Positions 1 through 8,066 of a stretch of DNA of 55,960 bases are shown here, one piece after another. The translations under genes and the position numbers were made by a program. Origin of the DNA: Hyphomicrobiales bacterium (GTDB taxonomy: Bacteria > Pseudomonadota > Alphaproteobacteria > Rhizobiales > Rhizobiaceae); contig UCCS01000041.1 of NCBI GenBank assembly GCA_900470965.1, positions 1 to 55,960 on the forward strand. Direction: 5' to 3'. The notes beneath the pieces are model-generated. The model was not told the DNA's origin, made no database searches, and saw only the letters and a program-made list of their open reading frames with translations. Positions within the stretch are counted from its first letter, which is position 1; each line of letters opens with the position of its first letter.

Positions 1-148
1 TGTCGTCACCGGTCTTGACGATGTCATAGGGCGGCCAGTCGCTGATCGAGCGGGCACGCTGGGCGTTTTCGAGAAGATTGAAGACCCGGTCGAAGCCAAC
101 GCTCGAGCGGAAGAGGGGTGCATAGTCGTAAGATGTTGCCATAGCCAT
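1..148 (-). CDS. hsp20: Small heat shock protein Hsp20/IbpA, N-terminal part
   Basis: Only the first 49 residues are in the window; the gene runs off the left edge. The readable start (MAMATSYDYAPLFRSS, then VGFDRVFNLLEN and WPPYDIVKTGDD) is the typical N-terminus of alphaproteobacterial IbpA-type Hsp20 chaperones, which hold unfolded proteins in the cytoplasm during heat stress. The start is fixed by AAGGAGG at 151-157, three bases upstream. This Shine-Dalgarno sequence lies inside a predicted ROSE RNA thermometer, and a heat-shock promoter lies further upstream. The alpha-crystallin domain itself is outside the window. Confidence 0.9.
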   Translation of the reverse strand, partial: MAMATSYDYAPLFRSSVGFDRVFNLLENAQRARSISDWPPYDIVKTGDD

Positions 149-228
149 ATCCTCCTTGAAGCAACATGGGTACAGATGCCGGACGCTATTTCCTCCAGCG
201 GAGCCAGCCCATCATTAGCGGCGGCCGA
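145..228 (-). promoter_or_regulatory. ROSE-type RNA thermometer in the hsp20 leader
   Basis: The leader from the predicted transcription start (about 228) to the start codon is about 80 nt. Its last hairpin (145-170) pairs CCAU with AUGG, then UUGCU with AGGAG leaving one G unpaired. This is the hallmark of ROSE elements, which hide the Shine-Dalgarno sequence below heat-shock temperature. The pairing was seen by hand; the upstream hairpins were not modelled. Confidence 0.8.
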
Positions 229-233
229 GATCG

Positions 234-262
234 AGTTGGTTTTTCACGATTTCCGTTTCAAG
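234..262 (-). promoter_or_regulatory. RpoH (heat shock sigma) promoter of hsp20
   Basis: CTTGAA at 257-262, a 17-base spacer and CCAACT at 234-239 on the minus strand. The same boxes with the same spacing precede htpG (7999-8027), which supports both as RpoH promoters. Between 263 and the receiver gene (496) no gene is evident. Confidence 0.7.
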
Positions 263-495
263 AGCTGTAACAGAAAAATATGCCTGTTTTCGCCTCCGCC
301 CGCCGACCCAATCCGACTCGTGAATTCCGGGGCTCTGAGACGGCGTATAAGTGCTCGCATCAAGTGCCGATCGACTTTTCTTGGACGAACACGGTCCTAC
401 GAGCCTTTTAAACGAGGATGGATGCAGCATCGACCGTCTTATTGGACGCAGTTTCGACGATCCAGATCGTGAGCAACTAAATCCGGCGGATCGTT

Positions 496-864
496 CTATG
501 TCGTCTGCCCAGACCGATCCTGAAGCATTTGTTCGCGAGCGCTTTTTGCCGCCAGGGATAACGCCTTCCTTATTCTTTCGGGGCTGATGGGGGCCCCTCC
601 TTTTGCGTCTTCGAAGATGTCAGGATCAGCAGATAGATAGGCGACGCCCAGTCCGAATCCAGCAAACAGCGCGCGTGCGATGGAGGGGCCGGTAAGGCCG
701 TCACCAAGCCGAACGTCGATGATCGCGGCATCCGCCTCCGGTCCAAGCTCTATCGCTTCGGAAGTGTTTGTCGCAATACCGGCGATTTCAAATCCTTCGG
801 CGATCGCGATACCCTCGATCGCGAGAGCAAGTGCCGGTTCCTTTTCGACGATGAGTAGACGCAT
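496..864 (-). CDS. Single-domain response regulator, degenerate receiver
   Basis: A 122-residue protein made only of a CheY-like receiver domain. The likely phospho-acceptor is Asp50 (AAIIDVRLGDG). Two catalytic positions are unusual: the acidic pair after beta-1 reads VEKE instead of VEDE, and the conserved Lys of the KP motif is absent (APISPERI). Phosphorylation may be altered or lost. The start at 864 has GGAGAGG upstream; an in-frame start at 933 lacks support. Its closest relative in the window is the receiver at 12290-12685, which keeps the normal residues. Single-domain receivers of this kind tune the PhyR/EcfG stress pathway in alphaproteobacteria; that role is inferred here from the many EcfG-type promoters and the HWE kinase nearby. 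Confidence 0.8.
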   Translation of the reverse strand: MRLLIVEKEPALALAIEGIAIAEGFEIAGIATNTSEAIELGPEADAAIIDVRLGDGLTGPSIARALFAGFGLGVAYLSADPDIFEDAKGGAPISPERIRKALSLAAKSAREQMLQDRSGQTT

Positions 865-1007
865 GGTTCCTCTCCAAGGCAGTTCGGCACGCTCACAGCC
901 GTCGCCACCAGGACGTGGTGATCGGTAAGGCAAAGCTCACAGTTTTGAGATCTCGTAGATCATTCTCTCACCAAGTTCGGTGATTGCCTTGGCGCCGCCA
1001 CCCACTA

Positions 1008-1033
1008 AACACCCCGATTCCTTTAGCTGTTCC
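1008..1033 (-). promoter_or_regulatory. Possible EcfG-type promoter of the receiver gene
   Basis: GGAAC (1029-1033) and GTT (1008-1010) on the minus strand with an 18-base spacer, one longer than the other sites here. It would give a leader of about 140 nt, so it is only a candidate. Confidence 0.35.
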
Positions 1034-1414
1034 TCGTATAGGACTTCAGTCCGGGGGTATCCCGGACCAAGGTACCCGGGTACTGATCACCCGGCCGCAA
1101 CAATGAAATTTCCCTGCCTGCCGCTGGCCAGGATGCGGGACCGCGGACTGGCAGCCGGTGGAACGATGTCCTTCACGGGACGATGAATGAAGTGAGGCCG
1201 CTATGGAACTTGTACCGATCGGGCTTACCGACCAGGACGCGTCTTAGATTGTCTACTTCATTCTACTGACCCCCTAATGGGAGGGGCAAAGACGCGATCC
1301 CGAAGCGAGGCCCGTGAACGATGTCGGATACCGCTGAAAGCGGAAGGCTCGATAGCGCTCGACCTCAACACGCCGAATAGGAGGTTCCATAAATCTTTCG
1401 TGACCTACCGCATT

Positions 1415-1439
1415 GGAACATGTGCCATCAGCCGTTGTT
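1415..1439 (+). promoter_or_regulatory. EcfG-type promoter
   Basis: GGAAC (1415-1419), 17 bases, GTT (1437-1439), 41 bases before the start of the small secreted protein. Confidence 0.75.
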
Positions 1440-1480
1440 TAGCTGCCGTGAGAGAAACGATGACCCTGAAGGACAAGATA

Positions 1481-1825
1481 ATGCGTATGAAACTCGTAGC
1501 TGCGTCACTGCTCGCCCTCGGCATGGCAACATCCCTGTCCTATGCTCAGTCCAACCCGACGCCGAATAATATGGCAGGCGATAAGACCATGGGTGAAGAC
1601 GCTGGCGGCGGCGCAAATGGCGACATGCAGAACAACACAGGGACAGGCCCTGTCGTAATCGACCCCGGCTCAACGAATAGCACTGTCGGCGGCCCCATGA
1701 ACTCAACGGGCGCCGTCACCCGCGCAAACTGTCCTGCCCGAGCTGCTCCTGGCACAGTCGATACCCAGGCAGGCAATAGCGGTGCGTCGGTAAGCGACGC
1801 TTGCCCGGACACCGACGGCCAGTGA
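1481..1825 (+). CDS. Small secreted Gly/Asn/Thr-rich protein
   Basis: A 114-residue protein with a clear signal peptide (MRMKLVAASLLALGMATSLSYAQ, cleavage probably after SYA). The mature part is low complexity (GGGANGD, NNTGTGP, GSTNSTVGG) and has two cysteines. I chose 1481 because AAGGA lies 8 bases upstream; in-frame starts at 1277 and 1460 would bury the signal peptide. No enzymatic domain is visible. The EcfG-type promoter at 1415 suggests an envelope protein induced in general stress, and a strong terminator follows. Confidence 0.75.
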   Translation: MRMKLVAASLLALGMATSLSYAQSNPTPNNMAGDKTMGEDAGGGANGDMQNNTGTGPVVIDPGSTNSTVGGPMNSTGAVTRANCPARAAPGTVDTQAGNSGASVSDACPDTDGQ

Positions 1826-1873
1826 CATCCGGCCAAATGGCCTGATGACTTGTTAGTGGTCGCAAATTTCATT

Positions 1874-1899
1874 GCCCGCCGATCGACGGCGGGCTTTGC
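1874..1899 (+). terminator. Rho-independent terminator
   Basis: Perfect 8-bp stem GCCCGCCG/CGGCGGGC with a 5-base loop, followed by TTTGCT, 48 bases after the stop of the secreted protein. Confidence 0.75.
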
Positions 1900-2056
1900 T
1901 GTCAGATCTCCAAGCACCATCCGAACTCCAACTACCGGGTTCATGCGATCGAAGGCCGATCGGGAACATGTTGACGAAAAGGCGCCTATTGACCGTCGTT
2001 TGGCCGATCAGGCGGACCGCACTGGGCTTCAGCTGAAATACCAACCTGACAGAAGT

Positions 2057-2920
2057 TTATTCTGAAAGAAACGTGGCGACCGCCCTTGCAAGATCGACGG
2101 GGTTCTCCTCGGCCACGTGATGACCGCTTTCGATACCGAAACCACGGACATCGGTCGCCCAGTCCCGCCAGATCGCAACGGGGTCGCCGTAAATCTTTGC
2201 AAGATCGTCCCGAGCCGACCACAGGCACAGCATCGGACAGATAACTTTGCGACCTGCGTCGCGATCTGCTTTATCGTGGAGATGGTCAATGCGAATCCCT
2301 GCGCGATAGTCCTCCATCATGCCGTGAACGACCTCCGGCCGATGAATCGCTTTGCGTAGATCCTCGTAGGCTTCTTCACCCATCAGGTCTGGCGAAAGAC
2401 TATCGTACCATGCTTCGGGATCGGCAAGGATCACTCTCTCGGGCTTCTCTGGCTGGGCGAAGAAAAACCAGTGGTACCAGTCTCTGGCGAACTTCCAATC
2501 TGCTCGCTCGAGGTGTTCGAGAACCGGAATGCAATCGACGACAATCAGCTTTCGAACTACTTCCGGATGGTTCATCGCCATGCGGAACGCCGTGAGACTG
2601 CCTCGATCGTGGCCAAGAGCGAAGAACTCGTTGTGGCCCAATCGTCTCATGAGTTCTACCAGGGCAATCGCCTTCTCCGCCTTCGAGGAGTGCCGGCTGT
2701 CAGCAGCGTCCGGTGGCACATATGAGCGGCCGAACCCGGGAACGTCGGGACATATGACGGTAAACGATGACGACAAAAGATCGGCGACCCTCCCCCACGT
2801 CATGTGCGTGCGTGGGTGGCCGTGCAGGAGAACGATGGCGGGACCGCTCCCACCAACACGCAGACGGATAGGACCGGCATCAACCTGGACGGTCATGAGC
2901 TGGAAATCTCGAAATGCCAT
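2057..2920 (-). CDS. Alpha/beta hydrolase, haloacetate-dehalogenase-like
   Basis: A 287-residue alpha/beta hydrolase. HGHP (residues 33-36) forms the oxyanion region, GHDRG carries the nucleophile Asp105 with Arg106 beside it, and GHH near residue 267 supplies the catalytic His. WYHWFFFAQ resembles the His-Trp halide pocket of fluoroacetate dehalogenases, but the second substrate Arg of GHDRGxR is Leu here, so the true substrate may be another small ester, epoxide or halide. GGAGG precedes the start at 2920. A decayed copy of the C-terminal half lies at 48844-49280, and a more distant relative at 40763-41671. Confidence 0.85.
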   Translation of the reverse strand: MAFRDFQLMTVQVDAGPIRLRVGGSGPAIVLLHGHPRTHMTWGRVADLLSSSFTVICPDVPGFGRSYVPPDAADSRHSSKAEKAIALVELMRRLGHNEFFALGHDRGSLTAFRMAMNHPEVVRKLIVVDCIPVLEHLERADWKFARDWYHWFFFAQPEKPERVILADPEAWYDSLSPDLMGEEAYEDLRKAIHRPEVVHGMMEDYRAGIRIDHLHDKADRDAGRKVICPMLCLWSARDDLAKIYGDPVAIWRDWATDVRGFGIESGHHVAEENPVDLARAVATFLSE

Positions 2921-3222
2921 TTGCCCCCTCCAGCGTTGGTGATGAAGTCGGCCTTCCAGCGGCCTCGAGGACTGTAGCCTTCGGCTAGATCACCACCTTC
3001 ACATCCATCATCTGTCTCCGACGATCCAAAGCCCGTGCAGCCGGCGTTCTGCTCGGCCGCCCCCAGCAGAAGGATCGCCTCGTCCGCATTTACTGGCTTC
3101 AGGCCTTCAAACCAGGCTGCAATGACTGTGCTGAGGCCGTCTTCGGGATCCCGAAGCCGCCTGTTGCCATATGCCGGTTGGGATGCGGGATCGTCGCCTC
3201 GAAAGATTTCGTTCAATCCCAA
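2893..3222 (-). CDS. Hypothetical protein, uncertain start
   Basis: An open frame of 109 codons whose only start is TTG at 3222; it overlaps the hydrolase start by 28 bases. The product begins LGLNEIFRGDDPASQPAYGN and has a protein-like composition, but I do not recognise it. AAGGAGG near 3260 is followed in the same frame by codons with no proper start, so this may be a gene that has lost its start or a chance frame. Confidence 0.35.
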   Translation of the reverse strand: MGLNEIFRGDDPASQPAYGNRRLRDPEDGLSTVIAAWFEGLKPVNADEAILLLGAAEQNAGCTGFGSSETDDGCEGGDLAEGYSPRGRWKADFITNAGGGKWHFEISSS

Positions 3223-3479
3223 TAGTCCGCTGCTGACGAGGCGATCTTTGTTCGGTGCGAGCCTCCTTGGGGTCTCGATCGATATCCTGCATGCAATGGT
3301 GATCGTTGGTTTTAGGAGATCTGACCTAGTGCTGCTCTTTACCGTTTCCAGTGGCCGCGCATGAAAATTTTCCTAATTTCATCTTTGACTTACAATCGCG
3401 CCCTTCGATATGCAGACGAGCCGGTTTTGGTCCTTTTCTGCCGTTGACTTGCTGCTCGCGAACTTTCAAAAGTGACACA

Positions 3480-4964
3480 ATGACCGAGGCGACTTTCATG
3501 CGCGAAAATAATTCTGCCGTGTCCAACCAGGGCGAACTGGCCGCGATCATTCGCGATTGCGACTGGGCAGGCACCGCCCTTGGACCGATATCGTCCTGGC
3601 CGATCCAGCTCAGATGCGCAGTCGATATCGCGCTTCCCTCCCGTGCTCAGATCGTCATGTTCTGCGGACCTGATTTCATCGCCATTTATAATGACGCCTA
3701 CGCACCGACCATCGGGACAAAGCACCCTGCAGCGCTTGGCAGGCCGGCAAAAGAAAACTGGGCGGAGCTCTGGGATGATTTGGAGCCGCTGCTGCGCAAG
3801 GTTTTGGAGACTGGCGAGACCGTTTTTGCCAAGGACAGGCCTTTTTATATCGAGAGGCATAACAGGCCTGAAACGGTCTATTTCGATATCTCCTATTCCC
3901 CTGTACGCGATGAAAACGGCAAGGTTCTCGCGGTCTTCTGTGTCGTTAGCGAAACGACCGCCCGGGTCGGCTACGAGGCGACGCTCAAACGGCTCGCATC
4001 GATCATTGCTTCCTCTGAAGATGCAATTCTCGGTATCGATCTCTCTATGATGATCACCGACTGGAACGATGGCGCCGAGAAGCTCTACGGCTATTCGTCC
4101 AGCGAAATTCTCGGTCGCCCGGTGACAGTTCTTATTCCAGACGATCGCGTAGATGAGGAGGCTCGCATCATCGCCCGCATCAGGGCCGGCGAGCGTATCG
4201 AGACCCACGAGACGATCAGGCGCCATAAGAGCGGAAAACTCTTGGAGGTCTCCCTTACGGTATCTCCGATCTATGATGCGGATGGCAGTATCGTCGGCGC
4301 CTCGAAAATCGCCAGGGATATTACCGCGCGCAAACAAGCCGAGCGGGTCCAGGAGGTTCTCATCGCCGAGTTGAACCATCGGGTCAAGAATATCCTGGCA
4401 ACGGTTGCGGCCATCGCACGTCAGACATTTGCGGGCGCGCGGGATATCGAGGCAGCAAGGGCGGCTTTCGACGCAAGGCTGCAAAGCTTGGCGAGGGCCC
4501 ATGATTTGCTCACCCATGGCAACTGGGGGGCCGCAAGCCTTCGGAGGGTGGTCGCGGAAGCGCTGTCAGCATACTCGACGGAGCGCGTCGACATCACTGG
4601 GCCGGATATCAGTATCTCGCCCAAAGCAGTGGTCGCGATCGCGCTCATTGTGCATGAGTTGGCCACCAATGCTGCCAAATACGGCGCCTTATCGGCCGAG
4701 TCTGGCAAAATTTCAGTCTCCTGGAAGTTGGAAGGTTCACCCGACTCCTTGCTGAGACTGCTATGGAGTGAGAGCGGTGGCCCTCCAGTTAGACCCCCCT
4801 CACGGCGTGGGTTCGGGTCGCGCTTGATCGAGGCAATGTCGTCCGGACAGCTCAACGGCCGCGCAGAACTTGCATATGACGAGAGTGGCCTGCGTTGCCT
4901 GATCAGCGCACCTCTGGATGTAGAATGGAGAGATTCTGACCACGAGGTTGCGGACTCGGCCTAA
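3480..4964 (+). CDS. HWE-family sensor histidine kinase with two PAS domains
   Basis: A 494-residue soluble kinase without membrane segments. Residues 30-155 look like a PAS/GAF-type sensor (IVMFCGPDFIAIYNDAYAP), 160-290 are a second PAS (ILGIDLSMMITDWNDGAEKLYG), followed by the HWE phospho-acceptor helix with His300 (ELNHRVKNILATV) and the ATPase with HELATNAAKYGAL (His392, Asn397). The PAS domains show no LOV cysteine motif. HWE kinases commonly feed single-domain receivers or PhyR in the general stress response. No receiver is adjacent on the same strand, so the partner is unknown; the orphan receivers at 496 and 12290 are candidates. The start at 3480 is the best of several; 3498 is possible. 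Confidence 0.85.
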   Translation: MTEATFMRENNSAVSNQGELAAIIRDCDWAGTALGPISSWPIQLRCAVDIALPSRAQIVMFCGPDFIAIYNDAYAPTIGTKHPAALGRPAKENWAELWDDLEPLLRKVLETGETVFAKDRPFYIERHNRPETVYFDISYSPVRDENGKVLAVFCVVSETTARVGYEATLKRLASIIASSEDAILGIDLSMMITDWNDGAEKLYGYSSSEILGRPVTVLIPDDRVDEEARIIARIRAGERIETHETIRRHKSGKLLEVSLTVSPIYDADGSIVGASKIARDITARKQAERVQEVLIAELNHRVKNILATVAAIARQTFAGARDIEAARAAFDARLQSLARAHDLLTHGNWGAASLRRVVAEALSAYSTERVDITGPDISISPKAVVAIALIVHELATNAAKYGALSAESGKISVSWKLEGSPDSLLRLLWSESGGPPVRPPSRRGFGSRLIEAMSSGQLNGRAELAYDESGLRCLISAPLDVEWRDSDHEVADSA

Positions 4965-5516
4965 CGAGGCGCCTTGGTCGGCCAGCGCAGCACTGCGCCG
5001 AACTCAGGATCTCGGGGAATGTTCGAGCGGCGCATTCCGCTCAGGCTCGAGCTCAACGAAGAACAGGTCGATGCCCGTTTCAAAACGGAGTTCTAACCGG
5101 TCGCCTTGGCGAAAAGAGAAGGCGCAGTCGCAGATCAAGCGTATCGCTATCACGGGCTGATCCACCCAACTAGACGGCCTGGCGGCTTGGCCTGCGCTGG
5201 CCGTCAGTCTCTCGCCAACAGGCCGTAACTGGGTATTCCGGGGCGAGGTGACGGGTTGTATGCCCGCGGTGATCCGTCCGGGGCGATACCGCGGAGAGGT
5301 CCTCCAAATGGATCTGTCGGCAGGGGGACAGATCATTCGTCTTGACGACGATACGCACCGTCCTGAGGATCTCGCACCGTCATTGGGGTGTTCTTGGTTT
5401 GCGGGCAAATTTCACTCAGGAAAAGGCGAAGGCGTAGCGGCTGGACGTGAACCTTGCCGCGGTGGCCATTCCTAGCTTATCGAAGCTGGCAACGTCGACG
5501 TATTAGCTTCGGCTTT
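4965..5516. other. Intergenic stretch without a convincing gene
   Basis: Short open frames occur on both strands (for example 5248-5475 plus), but none has both a ribosome site and a recognisable product. Confidence 0.5.
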
Positions 5517-5541
5517 GAAAGAGGCGCGTGAAGGCGCCTCT
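5517..5541 (-). terminator. Terminator downstream of the DUF982 gene
   Basis: On the minus strand an 8-bp stem AGAGGCGC/GCGCCTCT with a 6-base loop is followed by TTC; it lies 80 bases beyond the DUF982 stop. Confidence 0.55.
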
Positions 5542-5620
5542 CGCGCATCTAAATCCCCGCTGTCGCCGCGCGAGCCCGAATCGCCAAGCATCGTTGCGGC
5601 CGCCAGCATCCGCCCCGGCG

Positions 5621-5938
5621 TTATCTGCTTGAAAAAGCCAGATGAGGAAGCCGCCGGGGAAACACCGTGGATTTCCTGTCCGGTCCCGCCGCTACGGTGG
5701 GCATGCCGGCTTCAAGGCATGCGCCAACGAATGCGTCGCGAGCAAGCACAGCGGGTATCGCGCCACTCAGCGCTCCCCGGCACACCTTGACAGCCCGGTC
5801 GTGTCGCTGGCCGTAGGGGAATGGCCATTCGTTTTCTAGGAAATCCAAGGCATCGTATGTGCCTGCAAATGTGCGGTCCAAACCACACTGAAGCCGGATC
5901 CTGACCGGCCGACTCCATGGAACATCGTTCAGCGGCAT
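5621..5938 (-). CDS. DUF982 domain protein
   Basis: A 105-residue protein with the DUF982 pattern: an initial W..PV strand (WSRPVRIRLQ), a central DALDFLENEWP segment, CRGALSG, and AR.AFVGACLEAGM. DUF982 proteins are small, of unknown function, and abundant on rhizobial plasmids. GAGGA lies 5 bases upstream of the ATG at 5938; an earlier in-frame start at 5962 is less likely. It is transcribed alone, with a terminator at 5517. Confidence 0.75.
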   Translation of the reverse strand: MPLNDVPWSRPVRIRLQCGLDRTFAGTYDALDFLENEWPFPYGQRHDRAVKVCRGALSGAIPAVLARDAFVGACLEAGMPTVAAGPDRKSTVFPRRLPHLAFSSR

Positions 5939-6352
5939 CTTGTCCTCATTACAAGCCACCAATGATCCTGACGATAAGATATTGTGAAGGGTCTACGAGC
6001 GTTCAAGAGGTAACAGAGGCGCTCGGCTCGGCTGGGCCGACAAGGCAGACAACCACGAAGCCAACGATGAGCAGCATCGTCAAATTCGCGAATTTTATCC
6101 ATTAACGATATCGCGACGATCCCACCCCGCCGGCTGAGTGACGGCTCAATTTGACCGGTTTGCGCTCCTGCTCGTTACGACGTTATCTGGTCATCGCTTC
6201 GGCGTCGACATCCCACCGTCACCGTCCAAATGCCCGTCGTCGCCTCATGCCGCGAAACACGACGACCTCGTCCCTAGGATCGATGAAGAACATCCTGGGC
6301 GACAGCTGCAACTGCAGGCCGTCGGCACTCAGCTACCGGTCGTCCCATCACT

Positions 6353-6377
6353 GGAACAAAAAGAGCGCCACATGCTT
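6353..6377 (+). promoter_or_regulatory. EcfG-like promoter (CTT variant)
   Basis: GGAAC (6353-6357), 17 bases, CTT (6375-6377), 30 bases before the start of the gene at 6407. The region 5939-6352 shows no gene. Confidence 0.5.
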
Positions 6378-6406
6378 TTCTCTCTGCAACAAATGGAGGA
6401 TGCACC

Positions 6407-6691
6407 ATGGTATTTACACCGAATGATCCCCTCGGCCGCCCCGACCGGGATGCTGACCTGCGAACAACCCCGATCGACCGCCGCCGCAGCGGACCCTGGG
6501 CTTTCATTATCTTGCTAGCGCTCATCGCCATCGCAGGATTTGCATATTACAACTACGGGACGCCGGGCACTGATCCGCAAACGACCGCGTCCACCAATCA
6601 GGCAGAGCCGACGGCCGTCCCCGCCCCGGCGACACCGGTTGCGCCGACCGGGGGCAATGCCCCAAACGCACCGACGGCGCCCAGCAGGTAG
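6407..6691 (+). CDS. Small single-pass membrane protein, Pro/Ala/Thr-rich tail
   Basis: A 94-residue protein: a polar N-terminus with many Arg/Asp, one membrane helix (WAFIILLALIAIAGFAYYNY, residues 31-50) and a low-complexity tail rich in Pro, Ala, Thr and Asn that probably lies in the periplasm. GGAGG is 9 bases before the ATG. Similar small proteins are frequent in rhizobia; no function is known to me. The EcfG-like promoter suggests stress induction. Confidence 0.7.
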   Translation: MVFTPNDPLGRPDRDADLRTTPIDRRRSGPWAFIILLALIAIAGFAYYNYGTPGTDPQTTASTNQAEPTAVPAPATPVAPTGGNAPNAPTAPSR

Positions 6692-6904
6692 CGGCCAGCA
6701 ATAGTGGATGAAGCCCGCTAATCCACGAAGCCGGAAAAAATGAGCCCGACATGATTGTCGGGCTCCGAGTAGGCAGTGAGAAGCTGGCGCAGTCCACCAA
6801 TCACTGTTGCGCTCCTTCCGGGCGAGGGCATCCACGGCGCAGTATCGTGATTTCGCGACAATCCAGATCGGCGGCGCCATGAATAGCGACCGTGAAGCCG
6901 CGGA

Positions 6905-7141
6905 TCAGGGGAATGGAGTTGCCAACGACGCGGCAAACTCCGGATAGAGGCTTTCACGCAAGCGCTCGAGGTGTTTGATACGTGTCTGTTCGCGCAGCAT
7001 GGTGTCCGCCGTCGTATCGCACCAGCCACCCTGAAGATTGTCAGTCGTCATTATCCGGCCGCCGGAGACAATGAATTCGCAAAGCCGCCGTCTGGCGTGA
7101 ATTTCTCCGGTCAGTTCAAAACAATGCGCCTGGTGGGTCAT
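6905..7141 (-). CDS. Small hypothetical protein
   Basis: A 78-residue protein (MTHQAHCFELTGEIHARRR...) without signal peptide or membrane segment. The C-terminal half is helical and charged (LREQTRIKHLERLRESLYPEF). The start at 7141 has GGAGA 9 bases upstream; the longer frame to 7300 has no ribosome site. Not recognised. The interval 6692-6904 holds no gene. Confidence 0.5.
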   Translation of the reverse strand: MTHQAHCFELTGEIHARRRLCEFIVSGGRIMTTDNLQGGWCDTTADTMLREQTRIKHLERLRESLYPEFAASLATPFP

Positions 7142-7534
7142 CACATATCGTCTCCACATAGTACTTTGAGGAGATGGATAAGCCCCGCACCTCGACCAGA
7201 GGGACCAAGGTCTGAGGTTGATGGTCATTGCGTCAATGAACAACCCGCGCCAAAGCCATCCGGGATAGCGCCTAGGGGCAAGCCTCGTCGTCAAATACAT
7301 TTGCGGGGAGTAGGTGCCACGGAGGCTGGCCGACGGCTACGAGCGTCAGGCTCGGGTCTCTGGTGTTGTTTTTTCAGTGAGCCGGTGTCGCCACATCCTG
7401 GAAAACGTGATGCCGGCCTTTTCCAAGCACAGACGATCGGTCGCAGACTGCCTGGCCGCCCGAGGCGTGAGAGCCATGTCTTTTCGAAGAAAAATGGACG
7501 CCGACCGATCCAGGAAAACGCAAGCTTTGCGATC

Positions 7535-7559
7535 GGAACAATCGTGCTCGCGGCCCATT
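7535..7559 (+). promoter_or_regulatory. EcfG-like promoter (ATT variant)
   Basis: GGAAC (7535-7539), 17 bases, ATT (7557-7559), 29 bases before the gene at 7588. The interval 7142-7534 shows no convincing gene. Confidence 0.5.
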
Positions 7560-7587
7560 AATTCGCCTAAAGAGCCAGGAGCACCAG

Positions 7588-7800
7588 ATGCACACCGATC
7601 GACCATTCGAGCGGCGCAAAAAGTTGCGCGGACACGCCTACACGCTTGCTGAATTTCAGCAGAAATACGAGCTTGCTTGCCCGGAGGCCAAGTACTTGTT
7701 TGCCAAATTCGGGCCGTCTTCTATCGATTTGGACCTGTTGATGTCGGCAAAAAGGCGCGCTCCGACCATACATTCGATAACGGATGAGATCAGCCTCTAG
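7588..7800 (+). CDS. Small hypothetical protein
   Basis: A 70-residue, basic, probably helical protein (MHTDRPFERRKKLRGHAYTL...) ending ITDEISL. AGGAG lies 9 bases before the ATG and an EcfG-like promoter lies upstream. No domain recognised. About 265 bases without a gene separate it from htpG. Confidence 0.55.
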   Translation: MHTDRPFERRKKLRGHAYTLAEFQQKYELACPEAKYLFAKFGPSSIDLDLLMSAKRRAPTIHSITDEISL

Positions 7801-7998
7801 ATCTCCGACCTCGCGTTATCGCATTCTCGTCGGGCGAGCAAAATATGCAACCACGACAAAGAGCGGATGGGGGACCGTTTTGCGGGCAATGATATCGCCG
7901 GCGCCCATAGGCGATCGTAGAACCGGCAGCGTTATCACGACCAGACGTCCTTGAGCGGGACAATCGCCGCGCATGTCGGGCTGATCGCCGATCCTCCC

Positions 7999-8027
7999 CT
8001 TGAAATTCGCGCATGACTTTGCCAACT
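7999..8027 (+). promoter_or_regulatory. RpoH promoter of htpG
   Basis: CTTGAA (7999-8004), 17 bases, CCAACT (8022-8027), about 40 bases before the htpG start. Boxes and spacing are identical to those of hsp20 at 234-262. Confidence 0.7.
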
Positions 8028-8066
8028 CATCGACGCCATTTTCAATATGAAGGAGTAGCCGCACAC

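Noticed and set aside
3390..4517. 375-codon open frame on the minus strand
   Set aside because: It is antisense to the HWE kinase, whose motifs are complete; the reverse frame has no recognisable motif or ribosome site.
5248..5475. 75-codon frame, considered as a PilZ-like gene
   Set aside because: Only a loose LSAGG resemblance, no ribosome site and no supporting domain.
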